Made by a program: the position numbers and the translations under genes
NCBI RefSeq assembly: GCF_031458095.1
Contig: NZ_JAVDXU010000001.1
Location: 124,001 to 188,000, forward strand
Direction of reading: 5' to 3'
Source: Pelomonas saccharophila_A
GTDB lineage: Bacteria > Pseudomonadota > Gammaproteobacteria > Burkholderiales > Burkholderiaceae_C
DNA: 64,000 bases
Shown here: piece by piece, positions 8,105-16,190 of the stretch
Numbering within the stretch: position 1 is the stretch's first letter
How the letters are laid out: each line of letters begins with the position of its first letter
The notes under the pieces: model-generated
Databases searched by the model: none
What the model was told of the DNA's origin: nothing
Seen by the model: the letters and a program-made list of their open reading frames with translations, nothing else

Positions 8105-8896
8105 GTGAGCTTCTCCCTCGACTATTCAGGCTTCAAGACGGTGCTGCTCGCGGCCGCCCTCCCCCCTGTTCCCCTGCTGCTGCTGGCAGCATGGGGTGGC
8201 TGGCGTCTGCGGCGGGGGCCACGCCTGGGTGGGCTGCTGCTCGGCCTGGGTCTGATGGGGGTCTGGCTGTCGGCCACCGAGGCCGGTGGCGAGCTGCTGA
8301 GCCGGGCCGCGGGCCGGCCGGCAGTCCTCAAGCCGCACCAGATCGACGCCCTGCGCGGCCGCAGCGATGGTGCCGTGCTGGTGCTGGGTGGTGGCGTGAA
8401 GCGCCATGCGCCGGAGTTCGACGCCGGGGCCCCCGCGCGCATGACGGCCGAGCGCCTGGCCTATGGCGTCTGGGCCGCACGGCGCAGCGGCTGGCCGCTG
8501 GCTTTCTCGGGTGGCATCGGCTGGACGGCCACCGAGCTGGAGCAGCCCGAGGCGGAGATCATTGCCCGCGTGGCCGCCGAGGACTACGGCCTGCCGCTGC
8601 GCTGGGCCGAGGCCAGTTCGCGCGATACGCGGGAAAACGCCGCCCATACCCTGCCCTTGCTGGCGAGGGCGGGCGTGAAGCAAGTCGTGCTGGTCACGCA
8701 TGAGGCCCATATGCGCCGCGCCATGCGCGCCTTCGAAGCCGAGGCAGCGCCGCTGGGGATCCGGCTGCTGCCGGCACCCGTGGGCCTGCGCGACGATGCG
8801 TTGAGCAGCTTCGACGACTGGTGCCCCAGCGTCGAAGGCTTTGCGCGCGTGCGCTATATCGTCTACGAAACCCTGGCCTGGTGGGCAGGACGCTAG
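8105..8896 (+). CDS. YdcF/ElyC-family protein (DUF218)
   Basis: 263 residues from a GTG at 8105; no in-frame ATG fits. Two hydrophobic segments (about 9-30 and 37-55) precede a DUF218 domain. The domain shows GAVLVLGGGVKRH, FSGGIGW, the signature ASSRDTRENA, and VLVTHEAHMRRAMRAF near the C-terminus. Relatives include ElyC and SanA, inner-membrane proteins linked to peptidoglycan or undecaprenyl-phosphate handling in Escherichia coli; the reaction is not settled. The start is uncertain because no strong Shine-Dalgarno precedes the GTG. It ends 9 bases before a strong hairpin shared with convergent ubiD. Confidence 0.82.
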   Translation: MSFSLDYSGFKTVLLAAALPPVPLLLLAAWGGWRLRRGPRLGGLLLGLGLMGVWLSATEAGGELLSRAAGRPAVLKPHQIDALRGRSDGAVLVLGGGVKRHAPEFDAGAPARMTAERLAYGVWAARRSGWPLAFSGGIGWTATELEQPEAEIIARVAAEDYGLPLRWAEASSRDTRENAAHTLPLLARAGVKQVVLVTHEAHMRRAMRAFEAEAAPLGIRLLPAPVGLRDDALSSFDDWCPSVEGFARVRYIVYETLAWWAGR

Positions 8897-8904
8897 AAAT
8901 AGAA

Positions 8905-8934
8905 ACCCCGCCGGGCTTGAAGGCCGGGCGGGGT
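8905..8934. terminator. bidirectional terminator between ydcF-like gene and ubiD
   Basis: A near-perfect stem with ACCCCGCC on the left and GGCGGGGT on the right, extended by further G-C pairs and a GA loop. On the minus strand it is followed by TTTCTATTT, so it fits best as the terminator of ubiD; it also lies just after the plus-strand stop at 8896. Confidence 0.7.
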
Positions 8935-9048
8935 GGATGGCTATGCCACCTTGGGGCTCCACGGCGATTTGCCGAAGGGCTCCTGGCGCGCAAGGGATTG
9001 CGCCAGAGGTTGCGCCTGAATAGGCAACTCAACAGTAGGCGAGTGCCT

Positions 9049-10587
9049 TCAGGGCTTCAAGAAGAGTTGCCCGAATAGCGCCTCGGCACGCTTTGTGACC
9101 TCGGGCGGCAGGGTGATGCCGCGGCCCCATTCACGGCTGGTCTCACCGGGCCATTTGTTGGTGGCGTCCAGCCCCATCTTGCCGCCCAGCCCGCTGACGG
9201 GCGAGGCGAAGTCGAGATAGTCGATGGGCGTGTTGTCCACCAGCGTGGTGTCGCGCACCGGGTCCATGCGGGTTGTGATGGCCCAGATCACTTCCTGCCA
9301 GTTGCGCGTGTCGATGTCGTCGTCCACGACGACGATGAACTTGGTGTACATGAACTGGCGCAGAAAGCTCCAGATGCCGAACATCAGCCGCTTGGCATGG
9401 CCCGGGTAGGCCTTCTTGATCGACACGACGGCCATGCGGTAGCTGCAGCCTTCAGGCGGCAGGTAGAAGTCGACGATCTCCGGAAACTGCTTCTGCAGGA
9501 TGGGCACGAAGACCTCGTTGAGGGCCACGCCGAGGATGGCGGGCTCGTCCGGCGGCTTGCCGGTGTAGGTCGAGTGGTAGATCGGGTTGTTGCGCTGGGT
9601 CAGCCGCGTGACCTCGAAGACGGGGAACCAGTCCTGCTCGTTGTAATAGCCGGTGTGGTCGCCGAATGGCCCCTCCAGCGCATGCAGATAGCCACCCTTC
9701 TCCTTCAGTGGCACGCCGCGCTCGCTGGCCCCGGTGTAGCCGGGCGCTGCGGGGGGGATATGGCCTTCCAGCACGATCTCGGCCGAGGCCGGCGCCTGCA
9801 GCGGCCGCTCGCCGCCGACCCCGGTGTTGACCAGCTCGGTCCGCGAGCCGCGCAGCAGGCCGGCGAACTGGTACTCCGACAGGCTGTCTGGCACCGGCGT
9901 GACGGCGCCGAGGATAGTGGCCGGGTCGGCGCCCAAGGCCACGGCAATGGGAAACGGCTCGCCGGGATGGGTTAGAGAGAAGTCTCTGAAATCGAGCGCA
10001 CCACCACGGTGCGCCAGCCAGCGCATGATGACCTGGCGGGGCGAAATCAGCTGCTGGCGGTAGATGCCGAGGTTCTGGCGAGTGCGCGTCGGGCCCCGGG
10101 TGATGACCAGACCCCACGTGATCAGGGGGGCTGCGTCGTCCGGCCAGCACTTTTGGATGGGCAGGCGGCCAAGGTCGATCTCGCTGCCCTCGAACACCTC
10201 TTCCTGGCAGGGCGCGCGGCGCTGCACGGCGGGCTTCATGTCCCACAACGCCTTGGCCATCTGCAACAGCTTGCCCGCGTCCTTCAGGCCCTTGGGCGGG
10301 TCGGGCTCCTTGAGGCTGGCGAGCACCCGCCCGACATCCCGCAAATCGGCCAGAGACTCAGCGCCCATGCCGAGTGCGACGCGACGCGTTGTCCCGAAAA
10401 GATTGGTCAAGGCGGGGGTGGAGTGGCCCTCGGGCGACTCGAACAGCAGGGCTGGTCCGCCGGCCCGCAGGACGCGGTCGCTGAGGGCCGTCATCTCCAG
10501 CACCGGCGAGACTTTTTCGCGCACGCGCTTGAGCTCTCCGAGGCCTTCCAAGCCGGCGATGAAGTCCCTCAGATCGCTATATTTCAT
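9049..10587 (-). CDS. ubiD: UbiD-family prenylated-FMN decarboxylase
   Basis: 512 residues. UbiD uses prenylated FMN to decarboxylate 3-polyprenyl-4-hydroxybenzoate in ubiquinone synthesis. The motif ALEGPFGDHTGYYNEQD matches the E. coli-type UbiD active-site stretch, and RQNLGIYRQQLI and FIVVVDDDIDTRNW are further family blocks. Length and the start MKYSDLRDFI fit the true ubiquinone UbiD rather than the many aromatic decarboxylase relatives. No ubiX prenyltransferase gene is next to it. There is no clear Shine-Dalgarno; a TAGACT box about 20 bases upstream may be its -10 element. The frame is open further upstream but that stretch is not conserved-looking. Confidence 0.92.
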   Translation of the reverse strand: MKYSDLRDFIAGLEGLGELKRVREKVSPVLEMTALSDRVLRAGGPALLFESPEGHSTPALTNLFGTTRRVALGMGAESLADLRDVGRVLASLKEPDPPKGLKDAGKLLQMAKALWDMKPAVQRRAPCQEEVFEGSEIDLGRLPIQKCWPDDAAPLITWGLVITRGPTRTRQNLGIYRQQLISPRQVIMRWLAHRGGALDFRDFSLTHPGEPFPIAVALGADPATILGAVTPVPDSLSEYQFAGLLRGSRTELVNTGVGGERPLQAPASAEIVLEGHIPPAAPGYTGASERGVPLKEKGGYLHALEGPFGDHTGYYNEQDWFPVFEVTRLTQRNNPIYHSTYTGKPPDEPAILGVALNEVFVPILQKQFPEIVDFYLPPEGCSYRMAVVSIKKAYPGHAKRLMFGIWSFLRQFMYTKFIVVVDDDIDTRNWQEVIWAITTRMDPVRDTTLVDNTPIDYLDFASPVSGLGGKMGLDATNKWPGETSREWGRGITLPPEVTKRAEALFGQLFLKP

Positions 10588-10620
10588 AACCAAAAGTAGT
10601 TTTGAAGAGTCTAAACAGCC

Positions 10621-10648
10621 TTGACTGGTTATCTTCGACTCGTAAAAT
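10621..10648 (+). promoter_or_regulatory. sigma-70 type promoter of the transglycosylase gene
   Basis: TTGACT (10621-10626), a 16-base spacer, and TAAAAT (10643-10648). This is among the best sigma-70 matches in the window. It would give a leader of about 150 bases before the ATG at 10807. That leader contains GGGTTT-ttactg-AAACCC (10659-10676) right at the expected 5' end and an 8-bp stem CCGCCTCA/TGAGGCGG (10758-10765 with 10779-10786). Confidence 0.55.
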
Positions 10649-10806
10649 TCGCCGCTTCGGGTTTTTACTGAAACCCAACCGGCCGGGTCCTCCGGGCACA
10701 GAGATGCCACAGACCAAAGCAATCGGCCGGGAAATTATCACCGTCGCCCCACCCAGACCGCCTCACACCGAGGCAGCCTGAGGCGGGCCGCGACACAAGG
10801 AGTCGC

Positions 10807-11658
10807 ATGACGACACGTCAAGACCTGTTCAGCCTGGCTCGCCACACGCGGGATTCGGCGTCGCTGTTCGTGAAGGACATCGGCAACGGCCTGCTCGTGG
10901 TCAGCCACAACACGCTGGCCCTCGTCGGGCTGGCCGTGGTGTCGGTGCTGCTGGTGTTCACGAGCCAGGCTGGCCTGCGCGAGAAGCTGGAATCCGCCAC
11001 CCTGGGCTGGCTCAGCGCCCGCCAGGAAGCCCGCGCCGAAGCCGAGGGCAACACCCTGATGGCGGCTGCCGAGCCGGACGCCATCGCCCGCGCCACCGCC
11101 ACTGATCCGCGCGAGCTGAGCCGCCAGCAGGCCGCTGTCGCCCACTGGCTGGCGCGCCGCTACAGCGTGGCCCCCGAGCCCATCAGCCGCCTCGTGCAGG
11201 AAGCCTGGGCCGTGGGCCAGCGCGCCAAGGTCGAACCGACTCTGATCCTGGCCATCATGGCCATCGAGTCGCGCTTCAATCCGTTTGCGCAGAGTTCCGT
11301 GGGCGCCCAGGGCCTGATGCAGGTCATGACCCGCGTTCATGACGACAAATACGAGGCCTTCGGCGGCACACTGGCGGCCTTCGACCCGGTCACCAATCTG
11401 CGCGTCGGCGTGCAGGTGCTCAAGGAGTGCATCCAGCGCGCCGGCGGCCTCGAGGAAGGCCTGCGCTATTACGTCGGCGCCGCCAACCTGGCTGAGGACA
11501 CGGGCTATGCCGCTCGCGTGCTGTCCGAGCATGAAATGCTGAAGGCTGTCGCAGCGGGCCGTACCGTGCCGACGATGACGACCACCGTCCGCCCGGTGCG
11601 CGAAGCGGCCTCTGCCCCCTCGACCGGCGACTCCGCGCAAGTGGCTCTGCTGCGCTAG
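10807..11658 (+). CDS. membrane-anchored lytic transglycosylase (SLT domain)
   Basis: 283 residues. A single membrane segment (about 33-52) is followed by a periplasmic SLT domain (about 130-235). The motif AIMAIESRFNPFAQSSVGAQGLMQVM carries the catalytic glutamate E154 of family 1 lytic transglycosylases, which cleave the glycan strands of peptidoglycan to anhydromuramyl ends. The C-terminal 40 residues are rich in Thr, Ala and Val and look disordered. AAGGAG sits 5 bases before the ATG. It stands alone behind its own promoter and a long leader, and is followed by the glyA riboswitch. The substrate context (cell division, pilus or secretion passage) cannot be told from the neighbours. Confidence 0.88.
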   Translation: MTTRQDLFSLARHTRDSASLFVKDIGNGLLVVSHNTLALVGLAVVSVLLVFTSQAGLREKLESATLGWLSARQEARAEAEGNTLMAAAEPDAIARATATDPRELSRQQAAVAHWLARRYSVAPEPISRLVQEAWAVGQRAKVEPTLILAIMAIESRFNPFAQSSVGAQGLMQVMTRVHDDKYEAFGGTLAAFDPVTNLRVGVQVLKECIQRAGGLEEGLRYYVGAANLAEDTGYAARVLSEHEMLKAVAAGRTVPTMTTTVRPVREAASAPSTGDSAQVALLR

Positions 11659-11685
11659 GCGCCGCCGCTGGCATACACTGGGTGT

Positions 11686-11787
11686 TCACGCGACTGGCGA
11701 TCAGGGTCACGAGCTGACCCGAGGTGGGCCACCACCGGGGAGCGTGAGGCGGTTGTCCTAGCCGCTTTCAGCCGTTCGCCTGGGCAG
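11686..11787 (+). ncRNA. ZTP (pfl) riboswitch upstream of glyA
   Basis: The leader matches the ZTP/ZMP riboswitch consensus. P1 is TCACGC (11686-11691) with GCGTGA (11742-11747). The conserved strands GACTGGCGA and CCGGGGAGCG flank a GGTGG-GCCA-CCACC hairpin (11723-11736), and the 3' domain ends CGCCTGGGCA (11778-11787). An extra stem GGGTCA/TGACCC (11704-11720) is inserted in the 5' domain. A TACACT -10 box at 11674-11679 would start transcription right at P1. The class senses the folate-stress signal ZTP/ZMP and turns on one-carbon genes such as glyA. Just downstream, 11793-11803 is an 11-base perfect complement of 11740-11750, the 3' strand of P1. Confidence 0.9.
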
Positions 11788-11849
11788 CCTTGGCCTCACG
11801 CTCGCTCGTGGGCGCCGGGGATTCACCGCCTGACCTTCGGAACACCAGC

Positions 11850-13103
11850 ATGTTTGACCGCAACACCTCCACCCTCGCCCTGGTCGACCCCGAGCTCTGG
11901 ACCGCCGTCCAGAACGAGAACCGCCGCCAGGAAGACCACATCGAGCTGATCGCCAGCGAGAACTACACCTCGCCGGCCGTCATGCAGGCCCAGGGCAGCC
12001 AGCTGACCAACAAGTACGCCGAGGGCTACCCCGGCAAGCGCTATTACGGCGGCTGCGAGTACGTCGACGTGGTCGAGCAGCTCGCCATCGACCGCCTGAA
12101 GCAGCTTTTCGGCGCCGAGTACGCCAACGTGCAGCCCAACTCCGGCTCGCAGGCCAACCAGGGCGCCTTCTTCGCGCTGCTGCAGCCCGGCGACACCATC
12201 ATGGGCATGAGCCTGGCCGAAGGCGGCCACCTGACCCACGGCATGGCCCTGAACATGAGCGGCAAGTGGTTCAACGTCATCTCCTACGGCCTGAACGCCA
12301 AGGAAGAGATCGACTACGACGCCATGGAAGCCCTGGCCCGCGAGAAGAAGCCCAAGCTCATCATCGCCGGCGCCTCCGCCTACTCGCTGCGCATCGACTT
12401 CGAGCGCTTCGGCAAGATCGCCAAGGAGATCGGCGCCTACTTCATGGTCGACATGGCCCATTACGCCGGCCTGATCGCCGCAGGCGTCTACCCCAATCCC
12501 CTGCCCCACGCCGACGTCGTCACGTCCACCACGCACAAGAGCCTGCGCGGCCCGCGCGGCGGCATCATCCTGACGAACAAGGAAGACATCGCCAAGAAGA
12601 TCAACTCGGCGATCTTCCCCGGCATCCAGGGCGGCCCGCTGATGCACGTCATCGCCGGCAAGGCCGTGGCCTTCAAGGAAGCGCTGACGCCCGAGTTCAA
12701 GACCTACCAGGAGCAGGTCGTCAAGAACGCCAAGGTGCTGGCCGACACGCTGATCGAGCGCGGCCTGCGCATCGTCTCCGGCGGCACCGAGAGCCACGTC
12801 ATGCTGGTGGACCTGCGCCCCAAGGGCCTGACCGGCAAGGAAGCCGAGGCCATCCTGGGCGCCGCCCACATGACCTGCAACAAGAACGGCATCCCCAACG
12901 ACCCGCAGAAGCCCATGGTCACCAGCGGCATCCGCCTGGGCACGCCGGCCATGACGACGCGCGGCTTCAAGGAGGAGCAGGTTCGCCAGACGGCCCACCT
13001 GATCGCCGACGTGCTGGACAAGCCGCATGACGAGGCCAACCTGGCCGCCGTGCGCGAGAAGGTCGCCAAGCTGACGGCCGCCTTCCCCGTCTACCGCGGC
13101 TAG
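11850..13103 (+). CDS. glyA: serine hydroxymethyltransferase
   Basis: 417 residues, full length. GlyA converts serine and tetrahydrofolate to glycine and 5,10-methylene-tetrahydrofolate, the main source of one-carbon units. The PLP lysine is K230 in TSTTHKSLRGPRGG; IELIASENYTSP, NKYAEGYPGKRYYGG and NVQPNSGSQAN are standard blocks. The start MFDRNTSTLALVDPEL is chosen by family; an upstream in-frame ATG at 11790 lies within the leader after the aptamer and is not credible. Only a weak GGA precedes the start, which fits control by leader folding. nrdR follows 9 bases after its stop and is probably co-transcribed. Confidence 0.97.
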   Translation: MFDRNTSTLALVDPELWTAVQNENRRQEDHIELIASENYTSPAVMQAQGSQLTNKYAEGYPGKRYYGGCEYVDVVEQLAIDRLKQLFGAEYANVQPNSGSQANQGAFFALLQPGDTIMGMSLAEGGHLTHGMALNMSGKWFNVISYGLNAKEEIDYDAMEALAREKKPKLIIAGASAYSLRIDFERFGKIAKEIGAYFMVDMAHYAGLIAAGVYPNPLPHADVVTSTTHKSLRGPRGGIILTNKEDIAKKINSAIFPGIQGGPLMHVIAGKAVAFKEALTPEFKTYQEQVVKNAKVLADTLIERGLRIVSGGTESHVMLVDLRPKGLTGKEAEAILGAAHMTCNKNGIPNDPQKPMVTSGIRLGTPAMTTRGFKEEQVRQTAHLIADVLDKPHDEANLAAVREKVAKLTAAFPVYRG

Positions 13104-13112
13104 GCCGATCCC

Positions 13113-13556
13113 ATGCGCTGCCCGTTCTGCTCTCACACCGAAACCCAGGTCGCCGAGACCCGGGAATCGGACGAGGGCGACGTCGTCCGGCGCCGGCGCC
13201 GCTGCCTGTCCTGCGACAAGCGCTTCACGACCTATGAGCGGCCGGACATCGCCCTGCCCTCGGTCGTCAAGAAGGACGGGCGACGCGCCGACTTCGACGC
13301 CTCCAAGCTGCGCGCCTCGATGCAGCTGGCCCTGCGCAAGCGACCGGTCAGCGTCGAGCAGATCGATGCAGCCATCAACCGCATCGAGGAAAAGCTGCTC
13401 GCCAGCGGCGCCCGCGAGATCGCGTCCACCCGCCTGGGCGAGCTGGTCATGCGTGAGCTCAAGCGCATCGACAAGGTCGCTTACGTGCGCTTTGCATCCG
13501 TCTATCGCAGTTTCGAGGACGTTGACGAGTTCCGCCAGCTGATCCGCGAGATCTGA
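13113..13556 (+). CDS. nrdR: transcriptional repressor NrdR
   Basis: 147 residues. NrdR represses ribonucleotide reductase genes in response to the ATP/dATP balance. An N-terminal zinc ribbon has C3, C6, C31 and C34 (MRCPFC and CLSCDKRFTTYER), and is followed by an ATP-cone domain (about 47-137) with VVKKDGRRADFDASKLRASM. It lies 9 bases after glyA, a frequent arrangement in beta- and gammaproteobacteria, and would share the ZTP-controlled transcript unless an internal promoter exists. A terminator-like region follows. Confidence 0.96.
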   Translation: MRCPFCSHTETQVAETRESDEGDVVRRRRRCLSCDKRFTTYERPDIALPSVVKKDGRRADFDASKLRASMQLALRKRPVSVEQIDAAINRIEEKLLASGAREIASTRLGELVMRELKRIDKVAYVRFASVYRSFEDVDEFRQLIREI

Positions 13557-13575
13557 CCCCCTCGGGTTGACCCTA

Positions 13576-13625
13576 TCCCCCGGCAGGGGGAGATGAGGGG
13601 GAGACGCCCTCCACCCTCCCCCATC
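13576..13625 (+). terminator. two consecutive hairpins after nrdR
   Basis: TCCCCC-GGCA-GGGGGA (13576-13591) is followed by a stem pairing GGGGGAG (13597-13603) with CTCCCCC (13616-13622), extended by GAT/ATC. They lie 20 bases after the nrdR stop and before the pilin genes. No T-run is seen, so the assignment as terminator is probable rather than certain. Confidence 0.55.
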
Positions 13626-13705
13626 GCTCCGCCCAAAGGAGGAAAGACGTCACGGTCGGCGCTTTCTAGAGTTCGTTCCATCAGCAACGAACCCAGGGAG
13701 CCGCC

Positions 13706-14257
13706 ATGAACCGCATCGCCAACACCCGCCGCCAAAGCCGTGGGTTCACCCTTGTCGAACTCTGCACCAGCGTCGGCATCTGCGCCGCCCTGGTCGGCCA
13801 GGCCGTGCCCGCCATGGGCAAGCTGCGTCAGGAGCAAAAGCTGCGTGTCAGCGCGGAAGCCCTGGCCAGCGACCTGCGCTTGGCGCGCAGCGAGGCGGCC
13901 CGCCTGGGGGATTCGGTCTACTTCCGCATCAGCGGCCGGGGCGCCAATGCCTGCTATGTGATGTACATCGGCCGCAGGGATGACTGCGATTGCGCGGGTG
14001 GTCGGCCCGTCTGCCTGCGAGCCGGCAGCCAGATCATCAAGGCCGAATGGCTGCCGACGGGCCAGTCCCTGCGCCTCAGCAGCAATGCCGAGACCCTGCA
14101 ATTCCAGCACCGCCAGGGCCTGGTCACCCAGACGGGCAGCATCGATCTCGGCCTGAGCGGCGGCCAGACCATCCGCCAGGTCGTCGCCATCACCGGGCGC
14201 GTGCGCAGCTGCTATGTGGGCACCCAAAAGGTCGGTGGCATGCCCCGGTGCGCCTGA
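13706..14257 (+). CDS. FimT/GspH-type minor pseudopilin
   Basis: 183 residues. The prepilin leader ends in SRGFTLVELC: cleavage after Gly, Glu at position 5 of the mature protein, then a hydrophobic helix to about residue 35. The body shows the FimT/GspH pattern LASDLRLARSEAARLGDSV. Such minor pilins sit in the inner membrane and prime assembly of a type IV pilus. AGGGAG lies before the ATG. It opens a six-gene run of pilin-like genes on the plus strand. Cysteines are frequent in the C-terminal half, suggesting disulfides. Confidence 0.85.
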   Translation: MNRIANTRRQSRGFTLVELCTSVGICAALVGQAVPAMGKLRQEQKLRVSAEALASDLRLARSEAARLGDSVYFRISGRGANACYVMYIGRRDDCDCAGGRPVCLRAGSQIIKAEWLPTGQSLRLSSNAETLQFQHRQGLVTQTGSIDLGLSGGQTIRQVVAITGRVRSCYVGTQKVGGMPRCA

Positions 14258-14358
14258 GCGCCCCTCATTCGTGGTGGATGCCGACCAGCGGCGCAACTCG
14301 GCGGACAAGCGGCATTTGTAACAGCTGGTCACTGTGAACGACTGCCGAAAATCGGTCC

Positions 14359-14832
14359 ATGCGCACCTGTTCACACCCGAGACACCTAGGCTTCTCCCTG
14401 ATCGAGCTGATGGTCGCGCTCGTGGTGGCCGGCATCCTGGCCGCGATCGCTTACCCCGTCTACACGTCGCATGTGCAACGCGGCCGCCGTGCGGACGCCA
14501 TCAACGCGTTGACGGCCGTCATGCAGGCGCAGGAACGCTATCGCGGCAACAACTCCGCCTATGCCTCGACGCTGACTGCCCTGAATGTCAACGTCTCGAC
14601 GATCGCGCCCCTTTACAGCATCACCCTAGCGGGAATTGGCACGCCGGCCAGCTTTGCCTCCGGCTATATCGCGACGGCCGCTCCCGTCGCTGGCGGCAAG
14701 CAGGCTTCCGACGTGACTTGCAAGACCCTGGTCGTGACGCTGCAGGGTGCGACGCCCGACTATTCGGCGACCGGCGATCCGACCAACAGCGGGACCGACA
14801 GCGACACCACGGCGCAATGCTGGCCTCGATAG
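14359..14832 (+). CDS. PilE-type type IV pilin
   Basis: 157 residues. Leader cleavage is at HLG/FSLIELMV, giving a mature pilin with the classic Phe1 and Glu5, followed by VVAGILAAIAYPVYTSHVQRGRR and DAINALTAVMQAQERYRG. This helix and the ERYRG-type continuation are typical of PilE/ComP-like pilins of Burkholderiales. A Cys pair near the C-terminus (in TCKTLVV and AQCWPR) would form the D-loop. The 100 bases upstream lack a clear Shine-Dalgarno; promoter not identified. It could be a minor PilE rather than the main pilus subunit, because it is embedded among minor pilin genes. Confidence 0.82.
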   Translation: MRTCSHPRHLGFSLIELMVALVVAGILAAIAYPVYTSHVQRGRRADAINALTAVMQAQERYRGNNSAYASTLTALNVNVSTIAPLYSITLAGIGTPASFASGYIATAAPVAGGKQASDVTCKTLVVTLQGATPDYSATGDPTNSGTDSDTTAQCWPR

Positions 14833-14834
14833 CC

Positions 14835-15437
14835 ATGAAAAGACGTTTTCATACCCTCAAGGTCCGGGTAGCGGGGCTGACGCTGATTGAAATTCTGGTT
14901 GGGGTGGCCATTCTCGGCGTCATCGTGGCAGTGGCAGTCCCTTCGATGTCGGATTTGTTGGAAAGGCGCCGCGTTATCGCTGCCGCAGAAGAAGTGGCCG
15001 GCATATTGAATTACGCCAAGGCAGAAACCAATGCCACCAATTCCGAATTGGATGTGAATTTTCAGCCTGATTCAGCCATGAGCTGTGCGGTTGTGGCGCC
15101 GGCGGTAGGTTACAACCGATGCCAGTGCAACCGCACCCCGAGCACGGTATGCCAGAACTCGGGCGCAGTGGCGCTGCGTCTTTTTCAGCTGCCCAAGACC
15201 TATGTGAAATTCGAGGCTGCAGCGACCTGGGGAAGTCTGGCAAATCGCTACTACCTCAAGTTCAGCCGGGAACAATCGATCATCAAGATGGAAGATTTCC
15301 GAGTGAATGTGACGGGTTTGAAGAAGGGCTACAACTTGCGCGTCGAAGTCAACACCATCGGCCGCGTCAAGATCTGCAGCCCTTCGTCGGCTAACGCAAT
15401 CACCGGGTATGGCGCTTGCACCCCTCTTTCGCCGTGA
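14835..15437 (+). CDS. second FimT/GspH-type pseudopilin
   Basis: 200 residues from the ATG at 14835, two bases after the pilE-type stop. The leader ends VAG/LTLIEILVG, so mature position 1 is Leu rather than Phe while Glu5 is kept. The body (RRRVIAAAEEVAGILNYAKAETNATNSELDV) is the GspH/FimT domain. It contains several Cys residues (CAVVAPAVGYNRCQC) that may bond. Base composition is visibly richer in A and T than its neighbours, and this continues through much of the next gene. An alternative start at 14817 would overlap the previous gene. Confidence 0.8.
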   Translation: MKRRFHTLKVRVAGLTLIEILVGVAILGVIVAVAVPSMSDLLERRRVIAAAEEVAGILNYAKAETNATNSELDVNFQPDSAMSCAVVAPAVGYNRCQCNRTPSTVCQNSGAVALRLFQLPKTYVKFEAAATWGSLANRYYLKFSREQSIIKMEDFRVNVTGLKKGYNLRVEVNTIGRVKICSPSSANAITGYGACTPLSP

Positions 15438-15449
15438 TGGACAGAGTTC

Positions 15450-16190
15450 ATGCAGTTAGAAAATAGTCGTGCCGGTCTCAGCAAAACCCAGAGAGGCTTG
15501 GGTCTTGTCGAGTTGATGGTGGGTATTACGGTCGGTTTGATCGTGACAGCCGGCGCAGCCATGGTCGCGACCCGGCAGATCAACGAGCACCGCCGGCTGA
15601 TGCTGGAAGTGCAGATGCAGCAGGATTTGCGCATCGCTGCCGATTTGATCCAGCAAGATCTGAAGCGGGCCGGATATCGTGGCGGTTCACCGGAAAATGG
15701 CGTGTGGGAACCCGAGCGCGACGGTGGCGCCACCGCGGCCAAGGCGGCAGTTGCGAGTCCTTATTTCGCAGCTTCCAGCAATCAAGCGGGTAACGAGTTC
15801 TACTACCGGTATGCCAAGAAAGAGAACTTGACGAACACGGTGGCGAACGACGAAAAGTTCGGTATTCGTTGGGACCAAGCGGAACAGAAGCTCTATATCC
15901 AATTGGGGATGAAGGCCAACGGCACCGATCCCAACTGGCAGCCCATCACCGATCCTGACGTCGTCAAGATCGAGAACTTCACTTCGAATGTCGTGAAGCA
16001 GCAGATCTCGCTGGCCGATCTTTGCGATCCCACCATCAGTTGCGCAGGCGGCACTTGCCCCACCCTGGACGTCAGGCGGGTCGTGTTCACGATCACGGCC
16101 GTTGCCAGGGCCGACAGCAATGTCCGGCGGACTCTGACCGTCGGTGAAAAGCTGCGTGCAGACGAAATCAGCGGGGCCTGCCCGACATGA
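15450..16190 (+). CDS. pilW: PilW-family minor pilin
   Basis: 246 residues. The leader QRGLGLVELMVGITVGLIVTAGAAMVATRQI has the PilW form, with Glu5 after cleavage at Gly. It is followed by the family-typical EHRRLMLEVQMQQDLRIAADLIQQDLKRAGYRG. PilW sits with PilV and PilX in the priming complex at the pilus base and tip. The stop overlaps the next start by ATGA. It shares the somewhat lower GC of the preceding gene. No lipobox; inner-membrane protein exposed to the periplasm. Confidence 0.88.
   Translation: MQLENSRAGLSKTQRGLGLVELMVGITVGLIVTAGAAMVATRQINEHRRLMLEVQMQQDLRIAADLIQQDLKRAGYRGGSPENGVWEPERDGGATAAKAAVASPYFAASSNQAGNEFYYRYAKKENLTNTVANDEKFGIRWDQAEQKLYIQLGMKANGTDPNWQPITDPDVVKIENFTSNVVKQQISLADLCDPTISCAGGTCPTLDVRRVVFTITAVARADSNVRRTLTVGEKLRADEISGACPT

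Noticed and set aside
11823..13136. A 437-codon minus-strand frame opposite glyA.
   Set aside because: glyA is certain from its active-site motifs, and the opposite frame is low-complexity Gly/Val/Asp/Leu with no domain.
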